The notes beneath the pieces were generated by a model. That model had not been told where the DNA came from and searched no databases. It saw only the letters and a list, made by a program, of their open reading frames with translations. A DNA stretch of 64,000 bases from Dromaius novaehollandiae (Eukaryota > Chordata > Aves > Casuariiformes > Dromaiidae). The translations under genes were made by a program, and so were the position numbers. The stretch is from assembly GCF_036370855.1 (NCBI RefSeq), contig NC_088103.1, forward strand, positions 6,449,404-6,513,403. Direction: 5' to 3'. Of the stretch, positions 37,901 to 47,600 are shown piece by piece (position 1 is the first letter of the stretch; every line of letters begins with the position of its first letter).

Positions 37901-40617
37901 CTCTAGCACTTTGACAGGAGACCATTAACTCCAACACCTACCCTTTAGCCAACCAAGCTTCCTTAAAAGCCTGAGAGGTCTCACTGAACACAGTTTGGGA
38001 AGCCAAACTAATGAAAACATCCTAAATCCCTATCTCTCTTGAACCCTTCAAAGGACTCCAAGATGAAAGGTACTTTTTAAACAAAGGAGAATCCAGTTTT
38101 ATCCAGGCTCTATTAGTTCTATGAACAGACCAGTTTTATTAACAAGTTAAGAGATCTGTTGGGCCCTGGAGCTGTTTCTAAAAGAAAAAGGCAGGGGGAG
38201 GGTCTTAGAGGGCCTAGAAGACCTCATCTGCCATCCTCTAATCCTCAGGAATCAATGTACTTTATCATATGAGACTACATGTGAAACAGATGTGTCCAGG
38301 GCACTTCAGAAGTTACAGGAAAAGAAAGCATTATATGAGTTAAACGCAACAGTAAAAGACCATTTTAATCAGGACAAATCAAGGCCACAGCAGTATTTAA
38401 TTCTCTTGCTGTTTGATTAATCCAGAGCTCTTCAGAGACCAGACAAAGTGCTTCATTAGTTTGAAGAATAACAGGCACAGAACTTAATAATTATTATTTG
38501 CACGGTTGGAAGTTGTATCTGAACACCAAGCCACCTTTTCAATGTTTCTCAAATCTCTCCCCCCTTAACATCCAGCACTTACCTTGGCATCCTCTTCACT
38601 GAAGAGCGAACACCACGGGGAGGTCACATTTCTTACTGCCAACTCGTATGAGCAGGTGAGAAAAGCTACTTGAATGAGATCTGCAATAAATCCAAGAAAC
38701 ATGCAAAAGATAAACAACCACTACAGAACCAACGACTTTCTCCCAACTTTCCCCTAAGATGAGAGGTAATTAGAATCTAATGATGAAAACAACCAGCGTG
38801 ATCCAATAAATAATTGCTCGTCCAAAGGCCAAGCACTGAAAATAAACAGTTTTCAACAACAGAATTAGTGTGCAAAAGGGAAGTTTTGGATTGCAAGCTT
38901 TTCACATTACATTGGTGCACAGAAAGAAACATCATATCAAATGCTATACATCTGCTGATGTATGTGCTATAGATTCTGATTTTTAATGCGTTAACTATAA
39001 AAGACAGAAGAGTCAATACAATCAAGACGTCTCTGCTCAGTGCAGACCTCTCTTTGACTACCACTACTCAGCCTCCGCATTACGGGATGAATATGAGTGG
39101 CAGCATGCTGCAGCTCCAGCTTTGCATCTTTAAGGGAACGCTTGTCACTGGAACCAAGAGCAGCACCTATTTCCGTGTCCCCAAATACTTAACCTCCAGA
39201 TCATACACAAACACAGGGAAACCTGGCACTTCTCTTCTGGACGAGCGAAGCTACAACACGGACACAAAAGCTACGCGTACTCTCCAAGTCAGAGCTAAAA
39301 AAGTAACTTATTTATATCCTTCAAAGCAACGGCAAAGTCCGCGTCACTACAGTAAGAAAGACTCTTTCAAACGTGCTTTTCTTCTGACCATTAAGTAACA
39401 AGTACTCATTATCATAGCATCGATATATGTTTGCAACCTCACGTATGTAATACCTCATGACTGCTTCTCTAATTTAGAGCGCATGTTAAATTAACTCCAC
39501 ACACCTACAAGGCGTCCAGGAAACTGTTTCCATGCAGACGCAGAAGAGGAGTAACCTGAAAGAGGCCCATCTTTACCTGCGTTTAACTCGTCCGCCGGTA
39601 AACACAAAACATCGGCGACTTTTTCCACAACCCGCCTCATCTCCGGACCCTCCTTGAAGGCATCCACCTGATGCATCGCCGTGTCGTTCTCCTCCACGAA
39701 GGCCACGAACTTCTGGCAGTGATCGAAAAACCTCATTAGGGAATCGTTGATCTCGATCTCCATTTCTGAAAGAAGGAAAAACAATTCTCAGTGGCAAATT
39801 CTGTTTGTGAGGTTAAGGAATTAACAGGGAGCGGGGAAAGCGGGGAAGAGGGTGCCAGGGGGATGGATGGGGAAGGCGAGCGGCGGGACGGGCCCAAGGG
39901 ACGGAGGAGCCTCAAGGGAAAGGGGAGATGCGACTTGACCCCGCGCTGTTTCCCCGCTCCGTCGGGGCCGGGGCCGGCGCCGGCGGCCACCACCCTGCGG
40001 ACCCCGAGACCGGGGGGCGGCGGGGCCGCGCGGGCAGGCCGGGGCCCCCCGACCGCGGGCGGGCTCTCACCGCCGTCGGCGAGGGGCAGCGGCGGGCCGA
40101 GGCCGCGGCGGAAGGCGGCGCCGCTCTGCAGGCAGCGGTGCTTGGAGCTGCTGGCCAGGGCGAGGCGGCGGCGGGCGGCGAAGAGCGCCGGGAAGCGGGC
40201 GGCCAGGCGCCGCGCCAGGTGCTCCATGTCGCGCCGGCCCCGCGGCGCCAGCCGCCCGTCGAGGCTCTCCTCGTACCACATGTGCCAGGCGCCCAGGGCG
40301 GCGGCGGCGGGGCAGGCGGCCAGGGCGGCGCGGCGCAGCCGCCCGTGCAGCTCGCCCAGGCGGCGGATCTGCTTGGCCGTCGGGTAGCGAGTGCCGTGGC
40401 GGAGCAGCGCGCGCAGCTGCAGCGGCGCGCAGGCGGCGGGCGGCCGGGCCGCGGCGGCCGCCGGCCCCAGCGACAGCGGGTCCTCGGCCAGGTGCGGGTT
40501 CACCTCCTCGTAGCGGGACTTGGTGCCGAAGTAGCCGCTCAGCGCCGCGCCGGCCGCCAGCGGCACCAGCACCAGCAGCACCAGCAGCGGCAGCGGCGCC
40601 GCAGCCCGCAGCGCCAT
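22506..40617 (-). CDS. MINPP1: MINPP1 gene, full coding span in five exons
   Basis: Multiple inositol polyphosphate phosphatase 1 (HiPER1 in chick) is a branch-2 histidine phosphatase. It dephosphorylates InsP6 and InsP5, and 2,3-bisphosphoglycerate. It acts in the ER lumen and secretory pathway. The joined exons give 1368 nt including TGA, 455 residues; I recall human as 487. Residues 1-25 look like a signal peptide (Leu/Val-rich core). The catalytic RHGTRYPT motif is at 73-80, with His74 the expected nucleophile. SSKHR is at 157-161, and HAE at 337-339 gives the expected acid residue. Asn-X-Ser/Thr sequons include NDT (exon 2) and NVT (exon 3), with more in exon 5. The C-terminus is TDEL, a KDEL-like ER retrieval signal. 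All introns are GT-AG and the frame is kept across every junction, so the gene looks intact. Confidence 0.96.
25600..26790 (-). mobile_element. Old antisense CR1 LINE copy
   Basis: Several segments match, in order, what I know of an ancient sauropsid CR1 read in antisense. These are the CCACAAATTTGCCAAATC region near 25709 followed by ATTCACAACATCCTGCAT, the TTTCCAGCTCAACTATATCC region near 25935, and the ATGCTTGCTGATCCTTCTC region near 26535 followed by AGCCATACTG. It is heavily diverged, and the middle part is hard to align by eye, so the ends are approximate. It has no intact reading frame. Confidence 0.65.
30073..30093. repeat. (TGGA)5 microsatellite
   Basis: Five TGGA units lie between CCTGGAT and ATCCAGG, so the tract is also flanked by a 7-bp inverted repeat. 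It lies in MINPP1 intron 4. Confidence 0.9.
36583..36716 (-). CDS. MINPP1: MINPP1 coding exon 4
   Basis: The exon is 134 nt, with acceptor CTGTAG before GTACTG and donor AAAAG then GTAAAT. It encodes residues 279-322 plus two bases of Ser323. The stretch [18 protein letters not shown] and the following [13 protein letters not shown] are strongly conserved in vertebrate MINPP1. It starts in phase 0. Confidence 0.95.
36990..38170 (-). mobile_element. Old antisense CR1 LINE copy with RT-region remnants
   Basis: Read on the minus strand at about 37900-37820, the copy still translates as [15 protein letters not shown]. This is the degenerate form of the CR1 reverse-transcriptase motif PVLFNIFINDLEEG. 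Further along, relics of the polymerase FADDTKL segment are broken by an in-frame stop. The plus strand near 37050-37200 matches the antisense of the CR1 segment also seen near 25709. Frameshifts and stops show that it is dead. Boundaries are approximate. Confidence 0.82.
37597..37683. repeat. Perfect 24-bp tandem repeat, 3.6 copies, with E-boxes
   Basis: The unit begins ACTTATCCCACGTGCG. It is repeated exactly at 37597, 37621 and 37645, with a fourth partial copy at 37669-37683. Each copy holds a CACGTG E-box, at 37605, 37629, 37653 and 37677. On the minus strand each box is followed at once by GGATAAG, which contains a GATA motif. It lies inside the old CR1 copy in MINPP1 intron 3. The lack of any mismatch shows that the array is far younger than the LINE around it. 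Confidence 0.97.
38583..38680 (-). CDS. MINPP1: MINPP1 coding exon 3
   Basis: The exon is 98 nt, with acceptor TTTATTGCAG and donor AAG then GTAAGT. It completes split Asp246 and encodes residues 246-278, starting [16 protein letters not shown] and ending at DAK. It includes the sequon NVT and the conserved SPWC. It matches the human exon residue for residue in spacing. Confidence 0.95.
38681..39576 (-). other. MINPP1: MINPP1 intron 2
   Basis: This is a 0.9-kb intron with GT at 39576-39575 and AG at 38682-38681. A plus-strand open frame at 39054-39398 crosses it in antisense but has no recognisable domain. I see no repeat or other feature. Confidence 0.93.
39577..39765 (-). CDS. MINPP1: MINPP1 coding exon 2
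   Basis: The exon is 189 nt, with acceptor CCTTCTTTCAG and donor AACGCAG then GTAAAG. It completes split Glu183, encodes residues 184-245, and leaves the first base of Asp246. The [11 protein letters not shown] and FKEGPEM stretches are family hallmarks. It carries the sequon NDT. It sits at the edge of the CpG island. Confidence 0.96.
39766..40070 (-). other. MINPP1: MINPP1 intron 1, only 305 nt and GC-rich
   Basis: GT is at 40070-40069 (GTGAGAG) and AG at 39767-39766. This is unusually short next to the other introns and lies wholly within the CpG island. The exon 1 frame stays open through the whole intron. Retention would therefore add an unrelated Pro/Arg-rich tail and read exon 2 out of frame, stopping near 39736. 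Confidence 0.95.
40071..40617 (-). CDS. MINPP1: MINPP1 coding exon 1 (signal peptide and catalytic motif)
   Basis: The exon is 547 coding nt and ends with the first base of Glu183 before donor GTGAGAG. The start at 40617-40615 is the first in-frame ATG: the frame is open upstream to about 40956 but holds no other ATG there. The residues that follow look like a signal peptide, with a Leu/Val-rich core at 8-19. It encodes [15 protein letters not shown], then RHGTRYPT at 73-80 and SSKHR at 157-161. The linker at 52-63 and the region 97-110 are Ala/Pro-rich and fit the local GC content. Confidence 0.95.
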
Positions 40618-40733
40618 GGCGGCAACTGCGCGGCGCGGCCGGCGGGGCAGGAAGGGGCGGAGCGGGGCGGCGCCCGCCTCCCCTCGCCCCCGCGCGGGCT
40701 CCCGCCCGCCGCCCGCCGCCCCGCGCTGCCCCC

Positions 40734-40751
40734 TCAGGCGCCGGCGGCCAT
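40734..40751 (-). other. Five-codon uORF upstream of MINPP1
   Basis: Minus-strand ATG at 40751-40749 has G at -3 and G at +4, a strong initiation context. It is followed by four codons and TGA, giving MAAGA. It ends 116 nt before the MINPP1 ATG. If transcription starts to its right, this uORF would reduce or regulate MINPP1 translation. Whether it is transcribed is unknown. Confidence 0.4.
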
Positions 40752-40989
40752 GTCCCGCCCTGGGCCTCGCCTCGGCCTGCGCCTCGCCTGGGCCCCTCCG
40801 CCGCCGCGGGGGGATGCGGGCCGTAAGCGTGCGTGTGGGGCCGTCCCGTGGGGAGGGCCTCCCCGCGCTGACTCCGGCAGAGGAGGCGGCCGCCGGGAAG
40901 CTCTGAGCGCGCAGCGGGCTGCGAAACGCCTCGGAGGAGAGCGAAGACCTACGCAAAAAGCATCTCCCAGCACCGACGCGATGTGATTC

Positions 40990-43900
40990 CCGGGGAATCT
41001 GTCGCTACAAAGAGGCATCAGTAGGTAGCTGAGGAAAGCGAACGATCCGTAACAAAACCAAGCAGTGAGGCCAACAAAACCGGTTCAAGCCTCATGTTTT
41101 GGCCCAGCACGTGTCCTGTGGAGACCTGCCTTTTATGTGCCAAAAGCTCTTTTACGTTACTTTTACCCCCCTTGCCTTCATGTGCATAGTACTTACTGCA
41201 GTTGAGAAATTTCCCTGGGTAAATTGGTTTTCATGGTACATTGCGTCAACGAGTGAAATTTTGTTGGCAAGTGCTTATCTGACTTGTCTCCCACCTCACG
41301 GATAAGCGAAACAATGTGTTGATATAATGACGCGCAAAGGGGTGAACAGTTGGGGTAAGCAAAGACTAAAACTGATAAAGGGGAAAGCAAAGCATAGGGG
41401 TAAACAAGTGTTTTAAGCGTCTGGGCTAAGTCCTGGCCTCTCGGTGTCCAACCAGGGTGATGCTCCTCAGCGATGCTGTGTGGGGCCACTCAGCGTGTTT
41501 CTCGGTGGCTTCGGAGGAAGAAATAGTGTAGTGTTGCGGAGCAAATTACCACGTCGAAGACTTTGGCTGGGCCAAAATTGGGTTATCTCTTTAGAGTGAA
41601 AGGTTACTTCTCACCCAGCATAATGGAGACTTTTAGGGTATATAGCAAAAATGGTTGACGGCACGGATTGCGTTCTGCGGGTTTTGTAGAGACTCGTCTC
41701 CCGAGGGGTCGGATTTGTGGTCTCTTAAAACCTAGCAGCAAGTATGTCAGCTGTCAGCAAGTCAACCTCGCTCGAGCAGTAATGCAGGTAGTTATTCTGG
41801 CGGGGCCTCTGCGCCAGCTGCATCTCCGTCGTCGCTCACGGCACTTCATGGCCGGTTCACCTGAGTCTCATACCGTGTGCTGCTTTTCTTGCTCTTACAG
41901 GACCTGAAAGAAGGACGAGCAACCGGATGGTGATTCAGAAGAGCAGCTCCCCAGTAATGTGGAACACCCACTGCGCTTCATTTTAATTGCTTGCACATTA
42001 AGTAGGTAAACAAACTCTTAATGCTCACGGATGCATTTCGCTGGTCATGGAAGTGCCTTGCAAAGTGCCCAGGTTAAACACGGTTTGTGCGAGAAGGTGA
42101 GGCACAGAAGCTGTTATTACTAAAAAAACAAACACGAAACCCACACTGTCTGCTCCATAACACAATGGTAATTCAGAATCAGCAAGACAAACAAAATCAT
42201 TTGTCTAGGACAGCTCTTTTCGATGTAAATGATTCCTCAAAAATTGTTCCTGGGAGCTTTCCAGTTTTACAGAGCTGGTCCAAATTTGTAAGTAAGCGTT
42301 TCGAGACTAGTGCAGTAATGTGCCTTTCAGTTTGGAAAGAAATCCAGAGGGAGAAAAATGCAAATCCTCTGTCATCTTTTCAGATTATCTTCTTTAGTTT
42401 ATATTATGCATCTCTAACCACAAGTCAAATCAGCACGAAGCTATATACAGAACAGTTTTCAGAAAATACTGTCTGAGGTTATTTTGAAACCTATTGTGGA
42501 TATTTTATAAAATACCAGGAAAAAGTATAAATTCTCTCTCCTGCATCATTCTTTAGTGTAACAATGTGTAATTGGTTTTAGCTGGGAAGTGACTTTGCAT
42601 ATTACAGTGGGGTACATATGAATTTGTGCATGTGAAACAGAAAAGGAGAATTCACCGAGTTTTTCTCTATGGCTTGCTTTTCTATATGCTTCAGATTTTC
42701 AAAGGTTGACAATACCAGGTGGGAATTTAAAAGGTAATTAAATAAAAACTGATTCGCGATGGCAATTTCCTTTTTGGAAATGGAGTTCTGTGTCATGAAT
42801 TCATAATGAAGACAGTTACATTCCACTGTGATCCCTTACTTGCTCCTATTGCATCCTTCTGGGAATATCGCTTTAAAACGTTCGGTTGTATATTTTGGCT
42901 GGCTTTCACATGATTTTTTTCTATGTTTATTTCTAAGGAGTGTTTGTTTTGTATTTGAAGAGTAACCTGTAATTCTCTCCCCTTCTTATTATGTTTTTTA
43001 AAACATTGAGAGAAAGACCTGCTATTATGTTGCATATTTGATGAAGTCTAAGTCCACAGAGGCCCGTTCTGTTCCCTGGGATAGGTCATGTAGATCTCTG
43101 GAAAAGCTGCCCATGGGCTCCCAAAGGAAACATCTGAGTGCTGATCTCTGTTGAAAATGTTGCATTATTTAAATGGCTGAAGGTGAAGCTGAGCTCTCTT
43201 TAGAACCTCTGTGCAAGGAGATTGCTGCCTTTAGAAATGAAGAAAGACCAGATGACTTGGACACATAGCGCGTCTAAGTCCGGGTATGGGAACATCATTG
43301 CTCAAGTGGCTCCAGGATGTGTCAAACAGGCTGAGCGAGTTGGAATTTGGGTAGACCAGTTGGTCAAGTGCAACCTGACTGTGGGTGCTGAAAATACTGC
43401 TTTTTCTTCCTTCAAATCTTCACCTTACACTACCATCTCATAGAGCATTATCTTCTTTCCTGAGAACACCTACGGGTCGTACTCTCATACTCAGTCACTC
43501 TGGACAAAGTATTCACCTCGCAATCAAGTTACCATTTTCACTCTCCAAAATTACTGTGAGGTCTCTTTTTGGTCCTTGTTTTGTTTCTTTTATAGTGAAA
43601 CAGGAAGCAAAAAAATGCAATCATGCTTGTCTCAGATGCTTTTATAACCATATCAAAATGTTACCTTTTTTCTTCTCCTTTAGTTTTCACACAGTGTTTC
43701 ATTTCAGGGAAAAGTATGGTGATGCTTGTGGTTAATTGTGGGGGTGGTTAAAAAGAACTGTCCAGAACAATTTCCTTATTTCTGCTTATTTTATGGATTT
43801 GCCTTAGAAGCACATCAGTTTTCAAAACCAAAACTATTTGAAATGCAACTTAGAAAGTTAGTGTACCAACCTCTTCTGAAAACACTTTTTTCTTACGAAA

Positions 43901-46030
43901 GCTTCTTGTTCCTCATTTTGATGGCTTGTAATTAACATTAGTGGCAGCACATTTCTTTAGCAGCCAAAGGACTTACAAAAAATCTTTCAAGGTGGTCCCA
44001 TTTGGGTATACTGTATTAGCTGGTCTTTTCAGGAGTGAAGAAACTGGTTCTATTGCCGCTCTGAGCAGTCCCTCCAAGTAACACAGAATTCACTGCCTGC
44101 AGTAAAAGCTGTTGAAGAATGGTTCTGAGTTTTGGCTCTCCTTAAAGTGTTTTTAAAACCAACAATATTAATTACACAGTCCGGGGTGGAAGAAGTATTG
44201 GCCTCTAATTTCATTATTTATTGCCAACTATTCCTGTTTGTCAGATGGCTAAGCATGGTTTTAGGAGGAGAGACAAGAGAAGCTGTTGTCAACCTTTGAG
44301 CTCCACAGCCCCAAAGTAATGGGGATATAAGAAACAGGAACAGTGCAATAAGGACACACTAGCCTCAACAATGGGTGTCATCTTCAAAACAAGGTCTTCA
44401 TAGGCCTCAGCACAGCAAACCTTCAGCTCAGAGCAGAAAGATCTCCACTATTCATTTGGCGTTTCTTTATTTCCTCTCCTTACTTGTTTAAGTAATTGAA
44501 CCCTTGCAACTTTTGAAGGATAAAAGCAAAACCAACAAGAGCCAAAGGCACAAGATCCAAACCATGCTGCAAACAATCAAATTCTGTGTTATTCAAACAG
44601 AAGAAACCTGGGGATAGGTTGTGACTGGCTTTTGGCAGTGGCTGAAGGCTGCAGGCTAGGGCCAGGCTCAGATGCTAAAGCAGAGAGGCAGCCCAGATAT
44701 GAAGATTTATATGAGATGTGTCACAGTTCTGGCTCTTGGCCTTGGCAGGAGCAGGGGAGGATAAGGATGAGCTGACAGTGGGTTTGATACAGTGTGAAGT
44801 GGGTTAGAAAGATGAAGCAGTATGGTGGGGATTCAGAGCAGGCAGAGGCTGCTGGTTTGGAGCAATTCAATCTGCCTTTGGGTCACATCTTCACACTTAG
44901 AGATGTCACGTTGGCACATCAGCTTCAGGAGCTCCTTGTGTGCTCTGTAATGTCAGTGGCAACTGAGCTACTCTTCTTTCTGCCATGAGAAGGATGACCC
45001 TCTTCCTTGTGAACCTCTCTGGTTCACATGCAGGTCCTTGTGTTTGTGCTCCTCAAGCAATGAGCAACTCATCGTTCTGCCACTGCTGAGTGAGCTGGAG
45101 GTGTCTGGAAATCCTGGCCACTGATCCTCTGTCCCTCGCCATCAGGTCTCTGCCCTCAGGCATGAAACCATGTCAGCAGAGCCGTGCTCAATTCAGATGC
45201 ATGTTTCTGCACTCTAAGTAGCTGTAATAGCTACTCATAGCTGTAATTTGAGGGCATCACCTGATCCCCTCTGCTTCTTTTTGAAGCATAGGCTCTTCAG
45301 AGACACTTTCTGTTCTTTTGGGGAGTCCTTTGCCTGCTGTGTATAGGGAGCAGAAGCATGTTTGTCACTCATGTGAAAACTGATGAGGTTCTTTTAGCTG
45401 ATGCCACATTTTGGTTAGCAATCTGAGAACTGGAAAAGGAATGATGCATGCACTGATATATTGTTTTACATAGAAAGGGTCAAACTCTGATCTCATCTTT
45501 TCTACTGTAATAGAGAGAGGGACCATCTCCTCATACTTTGGTTTGCTGTTTAACTTTCACATCATTCAGTTACGGGACTCGTAGCCCTGCAGCTTGTCAC
45601 CAGCTGTCAGTGGGCTGGAGGTCTGTGAGTGGGCCGCATGTTCTGGGCATCACCTTTCCTGTCCCTCCCTCCAGTTGCCAAGGGTGGCTATTTTAGAGCT
45701 GCTCACAGTATGATCTCCTTGAAGTTGGGATCAAAGTGTTTTGCCAGGGCTCCCCAAGCCTGGTCTAGCTTGTTTGAATGGCCTATAATTAGGGTGGAGC
45801 CACCATCTGCCTGTGGATGGGAAACACCATCCTTGACCTTCATTAACCTCAAGTAGGGCTATATCTCCATAACTTTGCCTATGTCTCTGTTCTTGTGGCC
45901 TTTTGCCATTCTGCTCTTGCAGTTAGCTGCCCAGCAACTGGGGTATGAGCCCTCTTTGATCATGTAGGGGGGGACATGGAGCTCTTTGAAGCTCCAAGTG
46001 CCTGGGGTCATGGCTCAGGTCTCTCCCTTC
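40990..46030. other. Upstream flank of MINPP1, no gene seen
   Basis: This is about 5 kb of intergenic sequence. On the plus strand a good splice acceptor (pyrimidine tract, then CTCTTACAG) ends at 41900, and a donor-like GGGTAAGC lies near 41353. These could belong to a non-coding transcript that diverges from the MINPP1 CpG island, but nothing else supports one. No transposon or RNA gene was recognised. Confidence 0.5.
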
Positions 46031-46048
46031 TGGCAGTATATTGTTTAA

Positions 46049-46280
46049 ACAGCTTGATCAGTGTGACCATGTTGTAATGAGGCTGTATGTCATATGGCTT
46101 GTTCTCCCAGAAAATATAGAGAGCTTTGGGATCTTACGTGGTTTGACCTCTTGGCAAGTAGAGTTTCTGATCTTGCATTGTGGTTTCAGCCTGTGTAGGC
46201 AACTGTATCAGCATTACAACCTCATAATTATGTGGCTTGTCTTTCTGGAATGTGTCAAGCCCTTTCAGATCTCAGCATGA
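46049..46280. repeat. Diverged tandem duplication of about 140 bp
   Basis: Two similar halves start at about 46049 and 46199. Both run through GCTTGATCAG- or CTGTATCAG-like sequence, then an ATGGCTTGT or GTGGCTTGT block, and end near GGGATCTTA or AGATCTCAG. One plus frame stays open over both halves, and its two parts align loosely (QLDQ...WLVLPENIESF and QLYQ...WLVFLECVKPF). It may be two copies of an unidentified repeat. Confidence 0.4.
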
Positions 46281-46364
46281 TCCCATCCATCAAACACACA
46301 TTCAACTCATAAAAGGTATTGGAGTTTGGTAAATGCAGAGATAAATTCAGAAGCCCTCAAAATC

Positions 46365-46430
46365 CAGCAGAGCTGGATTCAGCAGTGCTGGATCCGGCAG
46401 AGCAAAATCCAGAGCTGGATTTTGCAAAGG
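46365..46430. repeat. Cluster of GCTGGATT/AATCCAG direct and inverted motifs
   Basis: AATCCAG, GCTGGATT, GCTGGATCC, AAAATCCAG and GCTGGATTTT follow each other within about 65 bp. AAAATCCAGAGCTGGATTTT is almost a perfect 20-bp palindrome and could form a cruciform or hairpin. Confidence 0.7.
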
Positions 46431-46964
46431 CTGTCAAAATAAATCTTTTTCCATATACATAAGAGGGGAAGAGAAACTACACTATGCGGATGTGTGATCA
46501 ATAAATCAAAAAGGTAAGTTTCTGGGTTGTGTTTTCACCAAAGCAAAGGCAGAAACAAAACTCAAAGATCTTAATGTGCTCAAGGCAAGGTGTTAGTTAG
46601 AATACTGAACACTGACAGAACTAGCAAGTGTAGTAAATAATCTAATGGCAAAGGTTTTTAGTAATTCTCTCTGGTTTTGGCCTTGGATGGCTGAGGAATC
46701 ATAAAAAAAAAATAAATAAATAAAGCAAAAGGGAAAAGTTGCCAGGGCCTGAGACCCTGTTCCTCTGTCCTCTACAGTGAGTTCTCTGGCAAATTCTGAA
46801 GCAAAGAATAATTGAAGTATTTGCAGAATGGAATAACACAAAAAATGATTTTATGTACTTTATAGTTTTTATATGGTACCCTATATTATTAGGAAGGAGG
46901 AAATGAGGCTGGGTAAAGGAGGCAGATTTATTGCTAAAACGGTGGTAGTAGCACAAAGGAATAA

Positions 46965-47600
46965 TACTAGTGGATTTCTCAAGGACTGGTCTTTGACCTG
47001 GCCATATGTCATAGTTTTGTTGACGACGCTGGTTCAAAAACAAAAGTAGACCATAATAATGAAGCTTGCTGGTGGCACGAAGCTTGGCAGTGACACGAGT
47101 GCTGAGAACAAGACAGCTGGAGATGGGCTGAAGTTTAACAGTGAAGACTGTACTCTTGGAAGCTAATGACAAGAACTTCTGCTATAAACTCAGCAGCTCA
47201 AAATGAGAGAGGAGGAGAAAGACTTGAACGGCCCAGGTGATCTTCAGGCAGCTGTGAGCCATCTCTGCAGTGTGGCCATGTCATGGCTAATGTGAGTTTA
47301 AGTTAGGTCAGAGGAGGTGTTAGCAGTATAGATGGGGAAAGATTAATGCTGTCCACAGCGGGTATTGCTGCGATCACATCTGGACATCTGTATACAGTGC
47401 TGGCCATCCACAGTCGTATTCATGGATGTTCGAAGTTGCACAGAAGTACTGCTGGGAGCAGCACACATGTCTTATAAAAGGCCACTGGGCACCAATAAAT
47501 GTGGTCTGGAAGTTAGGAAGTTTCTAATCTGGAAATGGCAGCTTTGGGAACAGCCTTCTAGGAGTGGGTGTAGATGACCTAGCTAACCTCAGGATAAATT
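46965..47600 (+). mobile_element. Diverged sense CR1 LINE fragment
   Basis: Decayed CR1 landmarks appear in order: a GTCTTTGACCTGGCC region near 46990, GTTTGCTGACGAC-like TTTTGTTGACGACG near 47017, AGCTTGCTGGTGGCACGAAG near 47065, and a CATCTGGACATCTGTATACAGTGCTGGCC-like region near 47377. The tail is near 47510-47600 (AAGTTAGGAAGTTTCTAATCTGG). It has many indels and no intact frame. Confidence 0.7.

Larger units (their letters stand above)
36717..38582 (-). other. MINPP1: MINPP1 intron 3
   Basis: This is a 1.9-kb intron with GT at 38582-38581 (GTAAGT, consensus) and AG at 36718-36717. Over half of it (about 36990-38170) is an old antisense CR1 copy, which carries the 24-bp tandem repeat listed separately. 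The remaining flanks show nothing else. Confidence 0.93.
39830..40960. promoter_or_regulatory. MINPP1: CpG island and MINPP1 promoter
   Basis: Dense CpG and GC content spans intron 1, exon 1 and about 340 nt beyond the start codon. GGGCGG-type GC boxes lie near 40655-40670, between the start codon and the uORF. I see no clear TATA or CCAAT box, as is common for broad CpG promoters. The start site is probably in 40640-40900 but cannot be fixed from sequence. Confidence 0.85.

Noticed and set aside
40618..40956. In-frame 113-codon extension upstream of the MINPP1 ATG
   Set aside because: It has no ATG, is Arg/Gly/Pro-rich promoter sequence, and would bury the signal peptide that follows the chosen start.
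39928..40986. 352-residue plus-strand open frame over the MINPP1 promoter
   Set aside because: It is the GC-rich antisense of exon 1 and the CpG island, with Ala/Gly/Arg-rich composition and no domain. The minus strand holds a proven gene here.
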